Source of the DNA: JAEMQF01 sp963775015
GTDB lineage: Bacteria > Pseudomonadota > Gammaproteobacteria > Burkholderiales > Burkholderiaceae_C
NCBI GenBank assembly: GCA_963775015.1
Contig: CAVZHI010000007.1
Location: forward strand, 235,034-299,033
Length of the DNA stretch: 64,000 nucleotides
Reading direction: 5' to 3'
Of the stretch, positions 44,282 to 53,877 are shown one piece after another. The notes below the pieces were generated by a model that saw nothing but the letters and a program-made list of their open reading frames with translations, was not told the origin of the DNA and searched no databases. The position numbers and the translations under genes were made by a program. Every line of letters begins with the position of its first letter. The stretch's first letter is position 1.

Positions 44282-46632
44282 GCACAATAACGCCCGTCGA
44301 CGTGGGCCGCTTCGGCAGCGGCAAGACGGTGCGCCGCATCGAAGACCCGACGCTCGTCGCCGGGCGCGGCCAGTTCACCGACGACTTGAACCGCCCCGGC
44401 CAGACGCACCTGATCTTCGTGCGGTCGCCGCACGCGCACGCGCGCCTCAGCGCGGTGGATCTGTCAGGCGCGCTCGCGGTGCCGGGTGTGATTGCCGCGT
44501 ACGGCGGTGCCGACCTGCTCGCTGCCGGCGTGAAGCCGATCGCCGCGGGGATTCCGTTTCCGCGCCCGGACGGCTCTCCCGCCGCGAGCGCGAAGCGCTA
44601 CGCGCTCGCCGTGGATCGGGTGCGGTATGTCGGCGAAGCGGTCGCTGCGGTGGTCGCGACGAGCCGCGACGCGGCGCTGGCGGGAATCGACGCGGTGCGC
44701 ATCGAGTACGACGAGCTGCCCGCGGTGATCGATCTGGCGAGCGCGATGGCGCCCGGCGCCCCCGCCTTGTGCGACGCCGCGCCCGACAACATCGCGTCGG
44801 AGATGCGCCACGGCGACGCGGCAGCGACCGCAGCCGCGTTCGAGCGTGCCGCGCACAGGGTCGCGCTGCAGATCGTGAACCAGCGCGTCGCGCCGAGCGC
44901 GATCGAACCACGTGTCGTTCTCGCCGAAATCGACGCCGCGAGCGGCCGCCTGCTCGTGACGCTGTCGAGCCAGATGCCCACCGCGGTGCGCGACGGCCTC
45001 GTCGCTTGCCTGCCGGGCTTGAGCGCGGCCCAGGTGCGCGTACTCGTCGGCGACGTCGGTGGTGGCTTCGGCATGAAGACCGGAATCTACCCGGAAGACA
45101 TCGTTGTCGCGCACGCCGCGCGCACGTTGAAGCGGCCGGTGAAGTGGTGCGCGCAGCGCTACGAGGAGTTCTGCGCCTCGGTGCACGGCCGCGACGTGAT
45201 CAGCCACGCCGAACTGGCCCTGGACGCGCAGGGGAAGGTGCTCGCGCTGCGCGTGCGGTCGCTGGCGAGCGTCGGCGGTTACGCCACGGCGACGGGCGTG
45301 CTGATTCCGCTGCTCGTCGGCCCCTGGGTGAGCACGAGCATCTATCACATCCCGACGATATCGCTGCACCTCACGGCGGTGATGAGCAATACGACGCCGC
45401 TCGGCGCGTACCGCGGCGCCGGCCGCCCCGAGGCGATCTACATCATCGAGCGCCTGTTCGACGCGGCGGCGCGAGAGATGAGCATCGACCCGGCCGAGCT
45501 GCGCCGGCGCAACATGATCCAGCAGGCGCAGATGCCGTACACGAACCCGATGGCGCAGGTCTACGACTGCGGCGAATTCGAGAAGATTCTCGACCAGGGC
45601 TTGACGCTTGCGGACTGGAACGGCTTTGCGGCGCGGCGTGTGCAAAGCGAGAAGCGCGGCAAGCTGCGCGGCCGCGGCATAGCGACTTTCCTCGAATGGA
45701 CCGGCGGCAACGTGCTCGCCGAAAAAGTGAGCGTGAACGTTCTCGCCGACGGTTACATCGAACTGACGAGCGCAACGCAGGCGATGGGGCAGGGCATCGC
45801 GACGAGTTATGCGCAGCTCGCCGTCGACGTATTCCAGGTGCCGATCGAACGCATCCGCGTGCTGCAGGGCGACACCGATCGCGCCACCGGGTTCGGCAGC
45901 GCCGGTTCGCGTTCGCTCTTCACCGGCGGCGGCGCGGTGCATGTCGCGTCCGAGCGCACGCTCGAACACGCGAAGCTGCTCGCCGGCGAGGCGCTCGAAG
46001 TGGCGCCGTCCGACATCGAGTACCGCGCCGGGCGCTTCAACGTCGTCGGCACCGATCTGGGCATCGGCCTGTTCGAGCTCGCGGCGAAACAGCAGGGAAC
46101 GCGCATCACGATGGACGGCACGGCGACCGCCGGCGCGCCGAGCTGGCCGAATGCGTGCCACATCTGCGAAGTCGAAGTCGATCCCGACACGGGCGACGTT
46201 GCGGTTGTCGCGTACGCGTCGGTGAACGACATCGGGCGTGTCATCAGCCCGCAAATCGTTCGCGGCCAGGTCGAAGGCGGTGCGCTGCAAGGCATCGGCC
46301 AGGCCTTGTGCGAACAGGTGGTCTACGACAAGGAGAGCGGCCAGTTGCTGAGCGCAAGCCTGATGGACTACGCGCTGCCGCGTGTCGACATGTTCCGTGC
46401 CTTCAAGACCGAGTTCGACACGTCGGTGCCGTGCCGCACGAACGTGCTCGGTGCGAAAGGCGTCGGCGAACTCGGCACGATCGGCGCAACGCCTGCGGTC
46501 GTGAACGCGGTGATCGACGCGCTCGCAGATACCGGCCTCGGGCGCGCCGCCGAGAAGGTGCAGATGCCGCTCACGCCGGCCGCGGTGTGGCGCGCCTTGC
46601 GCGGTGAGTTCGACGCCGTGCGGCTGGTTTGA
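44278..46632 (+). CDS. Molybdenum hydroxylase large subunit (molybdopterin-binding)
   Basis: Catalytic subunit of 784 residues that binds the molybdenum cofactor and hydroxylates an aldehyde or heterocycle with water as oxygen donor. The N-terminal domain has D-P-T-L-V-A-G-R-G-Q-F-T-D-D. The cofactor domain has G-D-V-G-G-G-F-G-M-K and the loop A-Y-R-G-A-G-R-P-E-A, which differs from the Cys-containing loop of true CO dehydrogenase. The catalytic glutamate is Glu731 in G-V-G-E-L-G-T-I-G. Substrate unknown. With no FAD subunit nearby, electrons may pass from the small subunit to another acceptor. Confidence 0.92.
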   Translation: MSTITPVDVGRFGSGKTVRRIEDPTLVAGRGQFTDDLNRPGQTHLIFVRSPHAHARLSAVDLSGALAVPGVIAAYGGADLLAAGVKPIAAGIPFPRPDGSPAASAKRYALAVDRVRYVGEAVAAVVATSRDAALAGIDAVRIEYDELPAVIDLASAMAPGAPALCDAAPDNIASEMRHGDAAATAAAFERAAHRVALQIVNQRVAPSAIEPRVVLAEIDAASGRLLVTLSSQMPTAVRDGLVACLPGLSAAQVRVLVGDVGGGFGMKTGIYPEDIVVAHAARTLKRPVKWCAQRYEEFCASVHGRDVISHAELALDAQGKVLALRVRSLASVGGYATATGVLIPLLVGPWVSTSIYHIPTISLHLTAVMSNTTPLGAYRGAGRPEAIYIIERLFDAAAREMSIDPAELRRRNMIQQAQMPYTNPMAQVYDCGEFEKILDQGLTLADWNGFAARRVQSEKRGKLRGRGIATFLEWTGGNVLAEKVSVNVLADGYIELTSATQAMGQGIATSYAQLAVDVFQVPIERIRVLQGDTDRATGFGSAGSRSLFTGGGAVHVASERTLEHAKLLAGEALEVAPSDIEYRAGRFNVVGTDLGIGLFELAAKQQGTRITMDGTATAGAPSWPNACHICEVEVDPDTGDVAVVAYASVNDIGRVISPQIVRGQVEGGALQGIGQALCEQVVYDKESGQLLSASLMDYALPRVDMFRAFKTEFDTSVPCRTNVLGAKGVGELGTIGATPAVVNAVIDALADTGLGRAAEKVQMPLTPAAVWRALRGEFDAVRLV

Positions 46633-46653
46633 GGTGAGGGTCGGCCCCGCGAA

Positions 46654-48102
46654 TCACTGTTCCTCGATCCAGGCGTGCCCGTCGCGCGCGACGAGCGCGC
46701 TCGCCGCTGCCGGACCCCAGGTGCCTGCGGCGTAGGGACGCGGGCCGGTGCTGTCCTGGCTCCAGGCGTCCAGGATCGGCTCGACCCAGCGCCACGCTTG
46801 CTCCTGCTCGTCGCTGCGAACGAACAGATTCAGCTTGCCCGCGAGCGCGTCGAGCAGGAGGCGCTCGTAGCCGCCGACGCGGTTCTCGGCAAACGCCTTG
46901 TCGAAATCCAGATCGAGCGACACGGGCGACAGCGCTTCATGCTGCCGTGCGCCTTTCGCTGCGAGCAGGTGCAGCTTCAAGCCGTCTTCGGGTTGCAGGT
47001 TGATGACGAGCTTGTTCGGCTGGTTCACGCCGGGGAAGATGCTGTGCGGCGTGGGCCTGAAGTTGACGACGATCTGCGCGTCGCGCGCGGCAAGCCGTTT
47101 GCCGGTGCGCAAGTAAAACGGCACGCCGGCCCAGCGCCAGTTCTGGATTTCGGCGCGCAGCGCGACGAAGGTTTCGCAGCGGCTGTCCTCCGGCACCTTC
47201 ACTTCCTCGAGGTAGCCCGGCACCTTCTCGCCGCCGTTGCTGTTGCCGGCGCGGTACTGGCCGCGCACGACGTCGCGCGCGATCGTCTCCGCGGTGAACG
47301 GTTTCAGCGAGCGCAGCACCTTGAGCTTCTCGTCGCGGATCGCGTCGGCGTCGTTGCTGATCGGCGGTTCCATCGCGACCATCGTCAGCAACTGCAGCGC
47401 GTGGTTCTGGATCATGTCGCGCAACGCGCCGGTGCGGTCGTAGAAGTCGCCGCGCGTTCCCACGCCCAGGCCTTCGGCGAGCGTGATCTGGATGTTCGAG
47501 ATGCTCTCGCGGCGCCAGATCGGCTCGAACAGCGCGTTGCCGAAGCGCAGCGCCATCAGGTTCTGCACCGCCGGTTTGCCGAGGTAATGGTCGATGCGCA
47601 GCGCCTGCGTTTCGCTGAACGCGGCGCGCACGACGCGGTTGATCTTCTGTGCGCTCTGCAAGTCGTGGCCGAGCGGCTTCTCGAGCACGACGCGCACCTT
47701 CGGCCCGTTCAGACCGACGTTGCCGAGTTGCTCGCAGATCTGCGGAAACAGGTGCGGGCTGGTGGCGAGAAACAGCACCACGGTATCGGCGCCGCGCGAA
47801 TCGATCGCGTCTTTCAACCCGGCGTAATGCTCGGGCAGCGCGAGGTCCATGCGCCGGTAATGCAGGAGTTCGGCAAAACGCGCGAACTCGTCGTCGTGCG
47901 GGCGTTTCGCGGTGTCGACCTCGGCGAACTTGTCACGGATGAAGCCGCGATACGCCTCGTCGCTGCGCTCGTCGCGCGCCACCGAGATGATGCGCCCGCC
48001 CTCGGGCAACTTGCCGTGGCGCCAGGCCTGGAACAGCGCGGGCATCAGTTTGCGCCACGTCAGGTCGCCGGTGCCGCCGAAGAGAACGAGGTCGAAGGAC
48101 AT
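46654..48102 (-). CDS. zwf: Glucose-6-phosphate 1-dehydrogenase
   Basis: First oxidative step of the pentose-phosphate and Entner-Doudoroff routes: glucose 6-phosphate to 6-phosphogluconolactone with NADP or NAD. The 482-residue product has the N-terminal F-G-G-T-G-D-L-T-W-R-K nucleotide loop and the active-site R-I-D-H-Y-L-G-K near residue 170. L-E-K-P-L-G-H-D and the C-terminal beta domain complete it. Length is typical. It is convergent with the molybdenum hydroxylase and is followed upstream by putA on the same strand, 187 bp away. Confidence 0.97.
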   Translation of the reverse strand: MSFDLVLFGGTGDLTWRKLMPALFQAWRHGKLPEGGRIISVARDERSDEAYRGFIRDKFAEVDTAKRPHDDEFARFAELLHYRRMDLALPEHYAGLKDAIDSRGADTVVLFLATSPHLFPQICEQLGNVGLNGPKVRVVLEKPLGHDLQSAQKINRVVRAAFSETQALRIDHYLGKPAVQNLMALRFGNALFEPIWRRESISNIQITLAEGLGVGTRGDFYDRTGALRDMIQNHALQLLTMVAMEPPISNDADAIRDEKLKVLRSLKPFTAETIARDVVRGQYRAGNSNGGEKVPGYLEEVKVPEDSRCETFVALRAEIQNWRWAGVPFYLRTGKRLAARDAQIVVNFRPTPHSIFPGVNQPNKLVINLQPEDGLKLHLLAAKGARQHEALSPVSLDLDFDKAFAENRVGGYERLLLDALAGKLNLFVRSDEQEQAWRWVEPILDAWSQDSTGPRPYAAGTWGPAAASALVARDGHAWIEEQ

Positions 48103-48144
48103 GGGGGTGCGCCGGAGTGATTGCGTCCTTGGATGTTATTTCAT

Positions 48145-48158
48145 TGTCAATATGTCAA
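48145..48158 (-). promoter_or_regulatory. Tandem TTGACA elements upstream of zwf
   Basis: On the minus strand TTGACA occurs at 48158-48153 and again at 48150-48145 in an AT-rich patch about 45-55 bp before the zwf ATG. Either could serve as a -35 element, but no convincing -10 lies at the right spacing. A repeated operator half-site is an alternative. Confidence 0.3.
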
Positions 48159-48185
48159 GAATCCCGCGACCGGCTCGCCAGTCCC

Positions 48186-48215
48186 TGATGAATGCGTGGC
48201 TGATGAATGCGTGGC
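48186..48215. repeat. 15-bp tandem duplication between zwf and putA
   Basis: TGATGAATGCGTGGC is repeated exactly head-to-tail at 48186-48200 and 48201-48215 in the noncoding gap upstream of zwf and downstream of putA. Confidence 0.75.
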
Positions 48216-48289
48216 GGTGACTGGCCATTTCTCGGCTTGCGCCCGAGCGCGCGCGGCGCTGATCTGACGCGCAGGCGGGCGCGCAGCAA

Positions 48290-51200
48290 TCACCCGATCG
48301 TCATCAGACTCGCGTTGCCGCCCGCTGCCGCCGTGTTGACGCTCAGCGAGCGTTCGATGACGAGCCGTTCCAGGGGCAGTGCAGCGTCGCCGGGTGGCAA
48401 CGCGCAGAGTCCGACGATAGGCCCCGGTCGCGTGGCGAGCAGGACCTGAGTGGCGAGCAGTGCGTGTGGGTCGCCGTGCTGAATCGCGGCGTCGAAATGC
48501 ACTGTTGCCTGGGTCCAGTCGTGCGCGAGCGAGATTCGTTCACGCACCTCGGCGGGCAGTCGTGCACGCAGCAGCGCGGCCGGCATCGGCCAGACGGCGC
48601 GGCTGCCGACTGCGAGCACTGCGGCAAGCTGCGCCAGGCGGTCAGCGTCGGTGTCGGCCAGGCACAGGACTGCGGCACGCGGCAGCACGGCGTACCAGTT
48701 CGCTTCGCCGGTCGGGCCGGGCAATGCCAGCCACGGGCCGGCCGGCGAGTCGGCCACGGCCTGGTCGCATTGCGCAGCGAGCAGCCCCAGGCCCTGTGCC
48801 TGCGCCCAGGAACGCAGCGCGGCGAGCGCTTCGGCGCCTTCGCTGAGACCGGCAGTCTCGGGCAGGCCACGCAGCGACGCGCGTGCCGCCGTGCCACTCG
48901 CCATCCCGGGGCCCGGCGCCTGCGCGTTCTGCGCCACTGCGAGGCGCGCCGCCTGGCCGGGGCGTTTGCTGAGGAGTCGCAGCAGGTAGAGCGGCCCGCC
49001 GGCTTTCGGGCCGGTGCCGGACAGCCCTTCGCCGCCGAACGGCTGGACGCCGACGACGGCGCCGACGATGTTGCGATTCACATAGACGTTGCCGGCGCGC
49101 GCAGCGCCGAGCACTTGCGCAACAGTCTCGTCGATTCGCGTGTGCACGCCTTGCGTCAGGCCGTAGCCGGTGGCGTTGATCTTCTCCAGCAGCTGCGCCA
49201 GGCGATCCCGCGGGTAGCGCAGCACGTGCAGCACCGGGCCGAAGACCTCACGTTGAAGGTCGGCGACGTCGTGCAGCTCGACCAACGCCGGCACGGCGAA
49301 AGTTCCCACAGCCAGTGGTGCGCTGCTCACCGCCGGGCGCCAGACGCGCCGGCCGCGCGCGTGCATCGCCTGCAGATGGCGTTCGATCGACGCCAGGGCT
49401 GGCGCGTCGATCACCGGGCCGACGTCCACCGCCAGCTCGCGCGGGTCGCCGATCCGAAGCTCCTGCATTGCGCCTTGCAGCATCTCGATGAGGCGGTCCG
49501 CGACGTCGTCTTGCACGCACAGCAAGCGCAGCGCCGAGCAGCGCTGGCCGGCGCTGTCGAACGCCGAGCTGACGATGTCGGCGACGGCCTGCTCGGCGAG
49601 CGCCGACGAGTCGACGAGCATCGCGTTCTGCCCTCCCGTTTCGGCGATCAGCGGTACGACCTGGCCTTGCGCCGTCAGGCGCTGACTCAACGTGGCTTGA
49701 AGCAGGCGCGCGACTTCGGTCGAGCCGGTGAACAGCACGCCGTTCACGCGAGCATCGGCGATCAGCGCGGCGCCGACCGTCTCACCCCGGCCCGGCAGGA
49801 GCTGCAACGCGCCGCGCGGCACGCCGGCGGCGTGCAAGGCGCGCACGGCCGCTGCGGCGATGAGCGGTGTCTGTTCCGCGGGTTTGGCGAGCACGGTGTT
49901 TCCCGCTGCGAGCGCCGCGGCGACTTGGCCGGTGAAGATGGCGAGCGGAAAGTTCCACGGGCTGATGCACACCACCGGCCCGAGCGGCAGGTGGGTCGCA
50001 TTGTCGAAGTCGCGCCGCACTTCGGCGCCGTAGTAGCGCAGGAAGTCGACCGCTTCGCGGACTTCGGCGTTGGCGTTGGCGCAGGTCTTGCCCGCTTCGC
50101 GAACCAGCAGCGGAATGAGCAGCAGGGTGTCGGCTTCGAGGCGATCGGCAGCGGCGCCGAGGATCGTGGCGCGCGCCCCCGGCGAGACCGTGGCCCACGC
50201 TGCTGCGGCGCGCACCGCCACGCTCACGGCAAGCTCGACCTCGTTGAGACTCGCCTCGCGGACTCGGCCGATCGTGTCGCTGCGGTCGGCGGGGTTCGTG
50301 ACTGGCAGCGAGTCGCCCTGATCGCCGGCAGACGCACCGACGTCGAGAATCGGCTCGGCGCTCCAAGGCTCACGCTCCGCCGCGGCGAACACCTGGACGA
50401 GGGCCGACAGCGTCGCTTCATCCGCCAGGTCCAGACCGCGCGAATTGGCGCGGGCTTCGCCGTACAGGTCGCGCGGCAGGGGGATCGCCGGATGCGGCAG
50501 GCCCAGCCCCGCCATGCCGCCGGTGCTGTGCCGGGCGAACCCGAGAACGGTTTGCACGGGGTCTTGCACGAGTTCTTCGAGCTCGACGTTCGGGTCCGCG
50601 ATGCGGTTCACGAACGACGTGTTGGCTCCGTTTTCGAGCAGCCTGCGCACGAGGTAGGCGAGCAGCGTATCGTGCGTTCCCACCGGCGCGTAGACGCGGC
50701 ACGGGCGCCTGAGGTTGGCATCAGCCGCTGCGCCTGCGATCTGTTCGTAGAGTGGCTCGCCCATGCCGTGCAGGCATTGGAATTCGTACTGCCCGGCCTC
50801 GTAGTCGGGCCCGGCGAGAGCGACCACGGCGGCGAGCGTGTGCGCGTTGTGCGTCGCGAATTGCGGAAACACCGCGTCTGCTGCACCGAGAAGTTGGCGT
50901 GCGCAGGCGATGTAGGCGACGTCGGTGTGGCTTTTGCGCGTGTAGACCGGGTAGCCGCTCTGACCCTCGATCTGGGCGCGCTTGATTTCGCTGTCCCAGT
51001 ACGCGCCTTTGACGAGGCGCACCATCAGGCGGTGCTGGCTTCGGCGTGCCAGGTCGATGAGAAATTCGACGACCGCCGGGCAGCGCTTCTGGTACGCCTG
51101 GATGACGAAGCCGATGCCGTTCCACCCGGCCAGGCGCGGCTCGAAACAGAGCTGCTCGAGCAGGTCCAGCGAGAGATCGAGCCGCTCCGACTCTTCGGCG

Positions 51201-52117
51201 TCGATGTTCAGGCCGATGTCGTAGAGCCGCGCGAGCAGCGCGAGATGCGTCAGGCGTGGCGCGAGCTCGGCCAGCACGCGCTCCACTTGGGCGCGCGCGT
51301 ATCGCGGGTGCAGGGCGGAGAGCTTGATCGAGATTCCGGGGCCGTGCACGATGCCGCGCCCCGCGGACGCCGCGCCGATGGCGTGGATCGCCTGCTCGTA
51401 GGCGTCGAGGTAGCGCTGCGCGTCGGCGGCGGTGAGCGCCGCCTCGCCGAGCATGTCGTACGAGTAGCGGAAACCCTGCGCCTCGCGCTCGCGCGCGTTC
51501 GCCAGCGCCTGCTCGATTGTCTCGCCGGTGACGAACTGCTCGCCCATGAGGCGCATCGCCATGTCGACGCCCTTGCGCACCAGGGGCTCGCCGCCGCGCG
51601 CGACAACGCGCAGCAACGTCGCCGTCAGGCCGGTGTCGCTGTGGGTCGACACCAGTTTTCCGGTGAGCAGGAGGCCCCAGGCGGCGGCGTTGACGAACAG
51701 CGACGGGCTTTGGCCCAGGTGCTGTTGCCAGTTGCCAGGGGCGATCTTGTCTCGGATCAGCGCGTCGCGCGTCGCCGCATCGGGAATTCGCAGCAGCGCT
51801 TCGGCCAGGCACATCAGCGCGACGCCTTCCTGCGAGTTGAGCGCGAACTCCTGCAACAGGCCTTGCACGAGGCCGGCGCGTCCGCCCTCGGCGCTGCGCT
51901 CGCGCACCCCCCGCGCGATGCTCAGCGCCAGCAGCTGCGCCGCCTCGGCCTGTGGGCCGGCCAGGCGCGCCTGTTCGACGAGGCCGGGGAGCAGATGCGC
52001 TTCGGCGGCGCGCGTCAAGGCGCCGATGCGTTCGCGCAGCGGCGCGCGGCGGGGCAGTGACGTCAGGCGATGGGTCTCGAGGGCGGGCGGGCGGGGGGTG
52101 GCATGCGGGGCGGGCAT
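48290..52117 (-). CDS. putA: Bifunctional proline dehydrogenase / P5C dehydrogenase PutA, no DNA-binding domain
   Basis: Oxidises proline to glutamate in two steps, FAD-dependent to pyrroline-5-carboxylate, then NAD-dependent; membrane-associated when active. The 1275-residue protein has the PRODH barrel (G-I-S-I-K-L-S-A-L-H-P, M-V-R-L-V-K-G-A-Y-W-D-S-E-I-K). The aldehyde dehydrogenase half has S-P-W-N-F-P-L and the catalytic Cys near residue 860 in S-A-G-Q-R-C-S-A, followed by a C-terminal extension. The chosen start M-P-A-P-H-A-T is followed directly by the linker and PRODH region. No ribbon-helix-helix repressor domain is visible, unlike E. coli PutA. It is divergent from pgi. Confidence 0.93.
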   Translation of the reverse strand: MPAPHATPRPPALETHRLTSLPRRAPLRERIGALTRAAEAHLLPGLVEQARLAGPQAEAAQLLALSIARGVRERSAEGGRAGLVQGLLQEFALNSQEGVALMCLAEALLRIPDAATRDALIRDKIAPGNWQQHLGQSPSLFVNAAAWGLLLTGKLVSTHSDTGLTATLLRVVARGGEPLVRKGVDMAMRLMGEQFVTGETIEQALANAREREAQGFRYSYDMLGEAALTAADAQRYLDAYEQAIHAIGAASAGRGIVHGPGISIKLSALHPRYARAQVERVLAELAPRLTHLALLARLYDIGLNIDAEESERLDLSLDLLEQLCFEPRLAGWNGIGFVIQAYQKRCPAVVEFLIDLARRSQHRLMVRLVKGAYWDSEIKRAQIEGQSGYPVYTRKSHTDVAYIACARQLLGAADAVFPQFATHNAHTLAAVVALAGPDYEAGQYEFQCLHGMGEPLYEQIAGAAADANLRRPCRVYAPVGTHDTLLAYLVRRLLENGANTSFVNRIADPNVELEELVQDPVQTVLGFARHSTGGMAGLGLPHPAIPLPRDLYGEARANSRGLDLADEATLSALVQVFAAAEREPWSAEPILDVGASAGDQGDSLPVTNPADRSDTIGRVREASLNEVELAVSVAVRAAAAWATVSPGARATILGAAADRLEADTLLLIPLLVREAGKTCANANAEVREAVDFLRYYGAEVRRDFDNATHLPLGPVVCISPWNFPLAIFTGQVAAALAAGNTVLAKPAEQTPLIAAAAVRALHAAGVPRGALQLLPGRGETVGAALIADARVNGVLFTGSTEVARLLQATLSQRLTAQGQVVPLIAETGGQNAMLVDSSALAEQAVADIVSSAFDSAGQRCSALRLLCVQDDVADRLIEMLQGAMQELRIGDPRELAVDVGPVIDAPALASIERHLQAMHARGRRVWRPAVSSAPLAVGTFAVPALVELHDVADLQREVFGPVLHVLRYPRDRLAQLLEKINATGYGLTQGVHTRIDETVAQVLGAARAGNVYVNRNIVGAVVGVQPFGGEGLSGTGPKAGGPLYLLRLLSKRPGQAARLAVAQNAQAPGPGMASGTAARASLRGLPETAGLSEGAEALAALRSWAQAQGLGLLAAQCDQAVADSPAGPWLALPGPTGEANWYAVLPRAAVLCLADTDADRLAQLAAVLAVGSRAVWPMPAALLRARLPAEVRERISLAHDWTQATVHFDAAIQHGDPHALLATQVLLATRPGPIVGLCALPPGDAALPLERLVIERSLSVNTAAAGGNASLMTIG

Positions 52118-52266
52118 CGGCAGTCCTGCAAGATCTTGGGCCTGCGCATCATCGCGCGTCTGGCGTCGTTTTGTTCGCGTTTCCGGCGGCTTCGAAGGCG
52201 CGGCAAGCCCTGGCGAGCGAAACGCTGACAATTCTCGGCGACGCCGCTTCGGAACCAGGAAAAGCC

Positions 52267-53877
52267 ATGAAACACCCCCGCTGCGATCAGACGCCGGCCT
52301 GGGCCGCACTCGCCGGCCACTACCAGGCGCATGGCAAGGATTTGCGCCTCACCGACGAGTTCGCGCGCGATCCGTCGCGTTTCGCCGCTTTCAGCATCGG
52401 GGCGCCCGAAGTATTTGCCGACCTGTCGAAGAACCTGATCGACACGGCGACGCGCTCGTTCCTGCTCGACCTCGCGCGCGAGTGCCAGATCGAGGCGCAG
52501 CGTGACGCGATGTTCGCCGGCGCGCCGATCAATGCGACCGAGGGCCGCCCGGTGCTGCACAGCGCGCTGCGCGCGCCGCGCGGCGCCGCTCCTTTCAGCG
52601 TCGAGGTGCACGGCGTGCTCGACGCGATGCTCGTCTACGCGGAGGGCGTGCGCAACACGGCGCCAAAGAGCGGAATCCGGCATGTCGTGAACATCGGCAT
52701 CGGCGGCAGCGACCTGGGAGCGCAGATGGTGATTCCGGCGCTCGACGGGTTTGCGCAGCGCGACCTGACGTTTCACTTCGTCTCCAACGTCGACGGCCAC
52801 GACATCGCGCCGCTGCTGCAGCGCCTGGACCCGGCGCAGACGCTGTTCATCGTTGCGAGCAAGACCTTCACGACACAGGAAACGATGGCGAACGCGCGTG
52901 CCGCACGCGCCTGGTTCGTGGGTGGCGGCGCAATGCGCCCGGCCGACATCGCGCGCCATTTCGTCGCGACGACGACGAACGTCGCTGCCGCGGCCGAGTT
53001 CGGCATCACGACGACGTTCGGTTTTTGGGACTGGGTGGGAGGGCGCTACTCGCTCTGGTCGGCGATCGGACTGCCCATTGCCTTGGCGATCGGCGCGCAG
53101 AACTTTCGCGAGTTGCTCGCCGGCGCACACGCGATGGACGAACATTTTGCGCGCGCGCCTGGGGCGCAGAACCTGCCGCTGCAACTGGGCTTGCTCGACG
53201 TCTGGTACCGCAACTTCCACGGCTTCACGAGCCGCAGCGTCGCGCCCTACCACCAGGGGCTGAAGCGCTTGCCGGCGTATCTGCAGCAGCTCGAGATGGA
53301 GAGCAACGGCAAGTGCGTCGATGTGGACGGGCAAGCGTTGCCCTACGCGACGAGCCCGGTCGTGTGGGGTGAGCCGGGAACGAACGGCCAGCACGCCTAC
53401 TTCCAGATGCTGCACCAGGGAACGGACGTGATCCCGGTCGAATTCATCCTCGTCAAGAACGCAGCGCATGACCTCGCGGACCAGCACGCGATGCTGCTCG
53501 CGAACGGCCTGGCGCAATCGCAGGCGTTGATGCTCGGCAAGAGTGCGGTGCAGGCGCTGACCGAGAAGGCGCCGACGGCGTCCAGCTCGATCGCGCCCCG
53601 GGTGCTTGCGGCGCATCGCACCTTCCCCGGGAATCGTCCCAGCACGACGCTGTTGCTGGAGCGCCTCTCGCCGAGATCCCTCGGCGCGCTGATCGCGATG
53701 TACGAACACCGCGTCTTCACGAGCGGCGCGCTGTGGGGAATCAACAGCTTCGATCAGTGGGGGGTCGAGCTCGGCAAGGCGCTGTGCAACGCGCTCTTGC
53801 CCCGGATGGCGAGCGGCGACACGGCCGGGCTGGATGCGTCGACGGCGGGCCTGCTGGCGCGGATTCGCGCGCGATGA
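52267..53877 (+). CDS. pgi: Glucose-6-phosphate isomerase
   Basis: Interconverts glucose 6-phosphate and fructose 6-phosphate in the cytosol. The 536-residue product contains V-N-I-G-I-G-G-S-D-L-G, V-A-S-K-T-F-T-T-Q-E-T-M, and G-G-R-Y-S-L-W-S-A-I-G-L. The C-terminal signature G-A-L-W-G-I-N-S-F-D-Q-W-G-V-E-L-G-K is present. A GGAAAA ribosome site precedes the ATG at 52267. The stop overlaps the next gene's start by 4 bases, so the HAD hydrolase is coupled. With zwf nearby, it feeds hexose phosphate into the oxidative route. Confidence 0.97.
   Translation: MKHPRCDQTPAWAALAGHYQAHGKDLRLTDEFARDPSRFAAFSIGAPEVFADLSKNLIDTATRSFLLDLARECQIEAQRDAMFAGAPINATEGRPVLHSALRAPRGAAPFSVEVHGVLDAMLVYAEGVRNTAPKSGIRHVVNIGIGGSDLGAQMVIPALDGFAQRDLTFHFVSNVDGHDIAPLLQRLDPAQTLFIVASKTFTTQETMANARAARAWFVGGGAMRPADIARHFVATTTNVAAAAEFGITTTFGFWDWVGGRYSLWSAIGLPIALAIGAQNFRELLAGAHAMDEHFARAPGAQNLPLQLGLLDVWYRNFHGFTSRSVAPYHQGLKRLPAYLQQLEMESNGKCVDVDGQALPYATSPVVWGEPGTNGQHAYFQMLHQGTDVIPVEFILVKNAAHDLADQHAMLLANGLAQSQALMLGKSAVQALTEKAPTASSSIAPRVLAAHRTFPGNRPSTTLLLERLSPRSLGALIAMYEHRVFTSGALWGINSFDQWGVELGKALCNALLPRMASGDTAGLDASTAGLLARIRAR

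Noticed and set aside
48464..52060. Very long open frame antisense to putA (1198 codons, + strand)
   Set aside because: It mirrors the codon structure of putA, and the translation is low-complexity Arg/Ala/Gln-rich without motifs.
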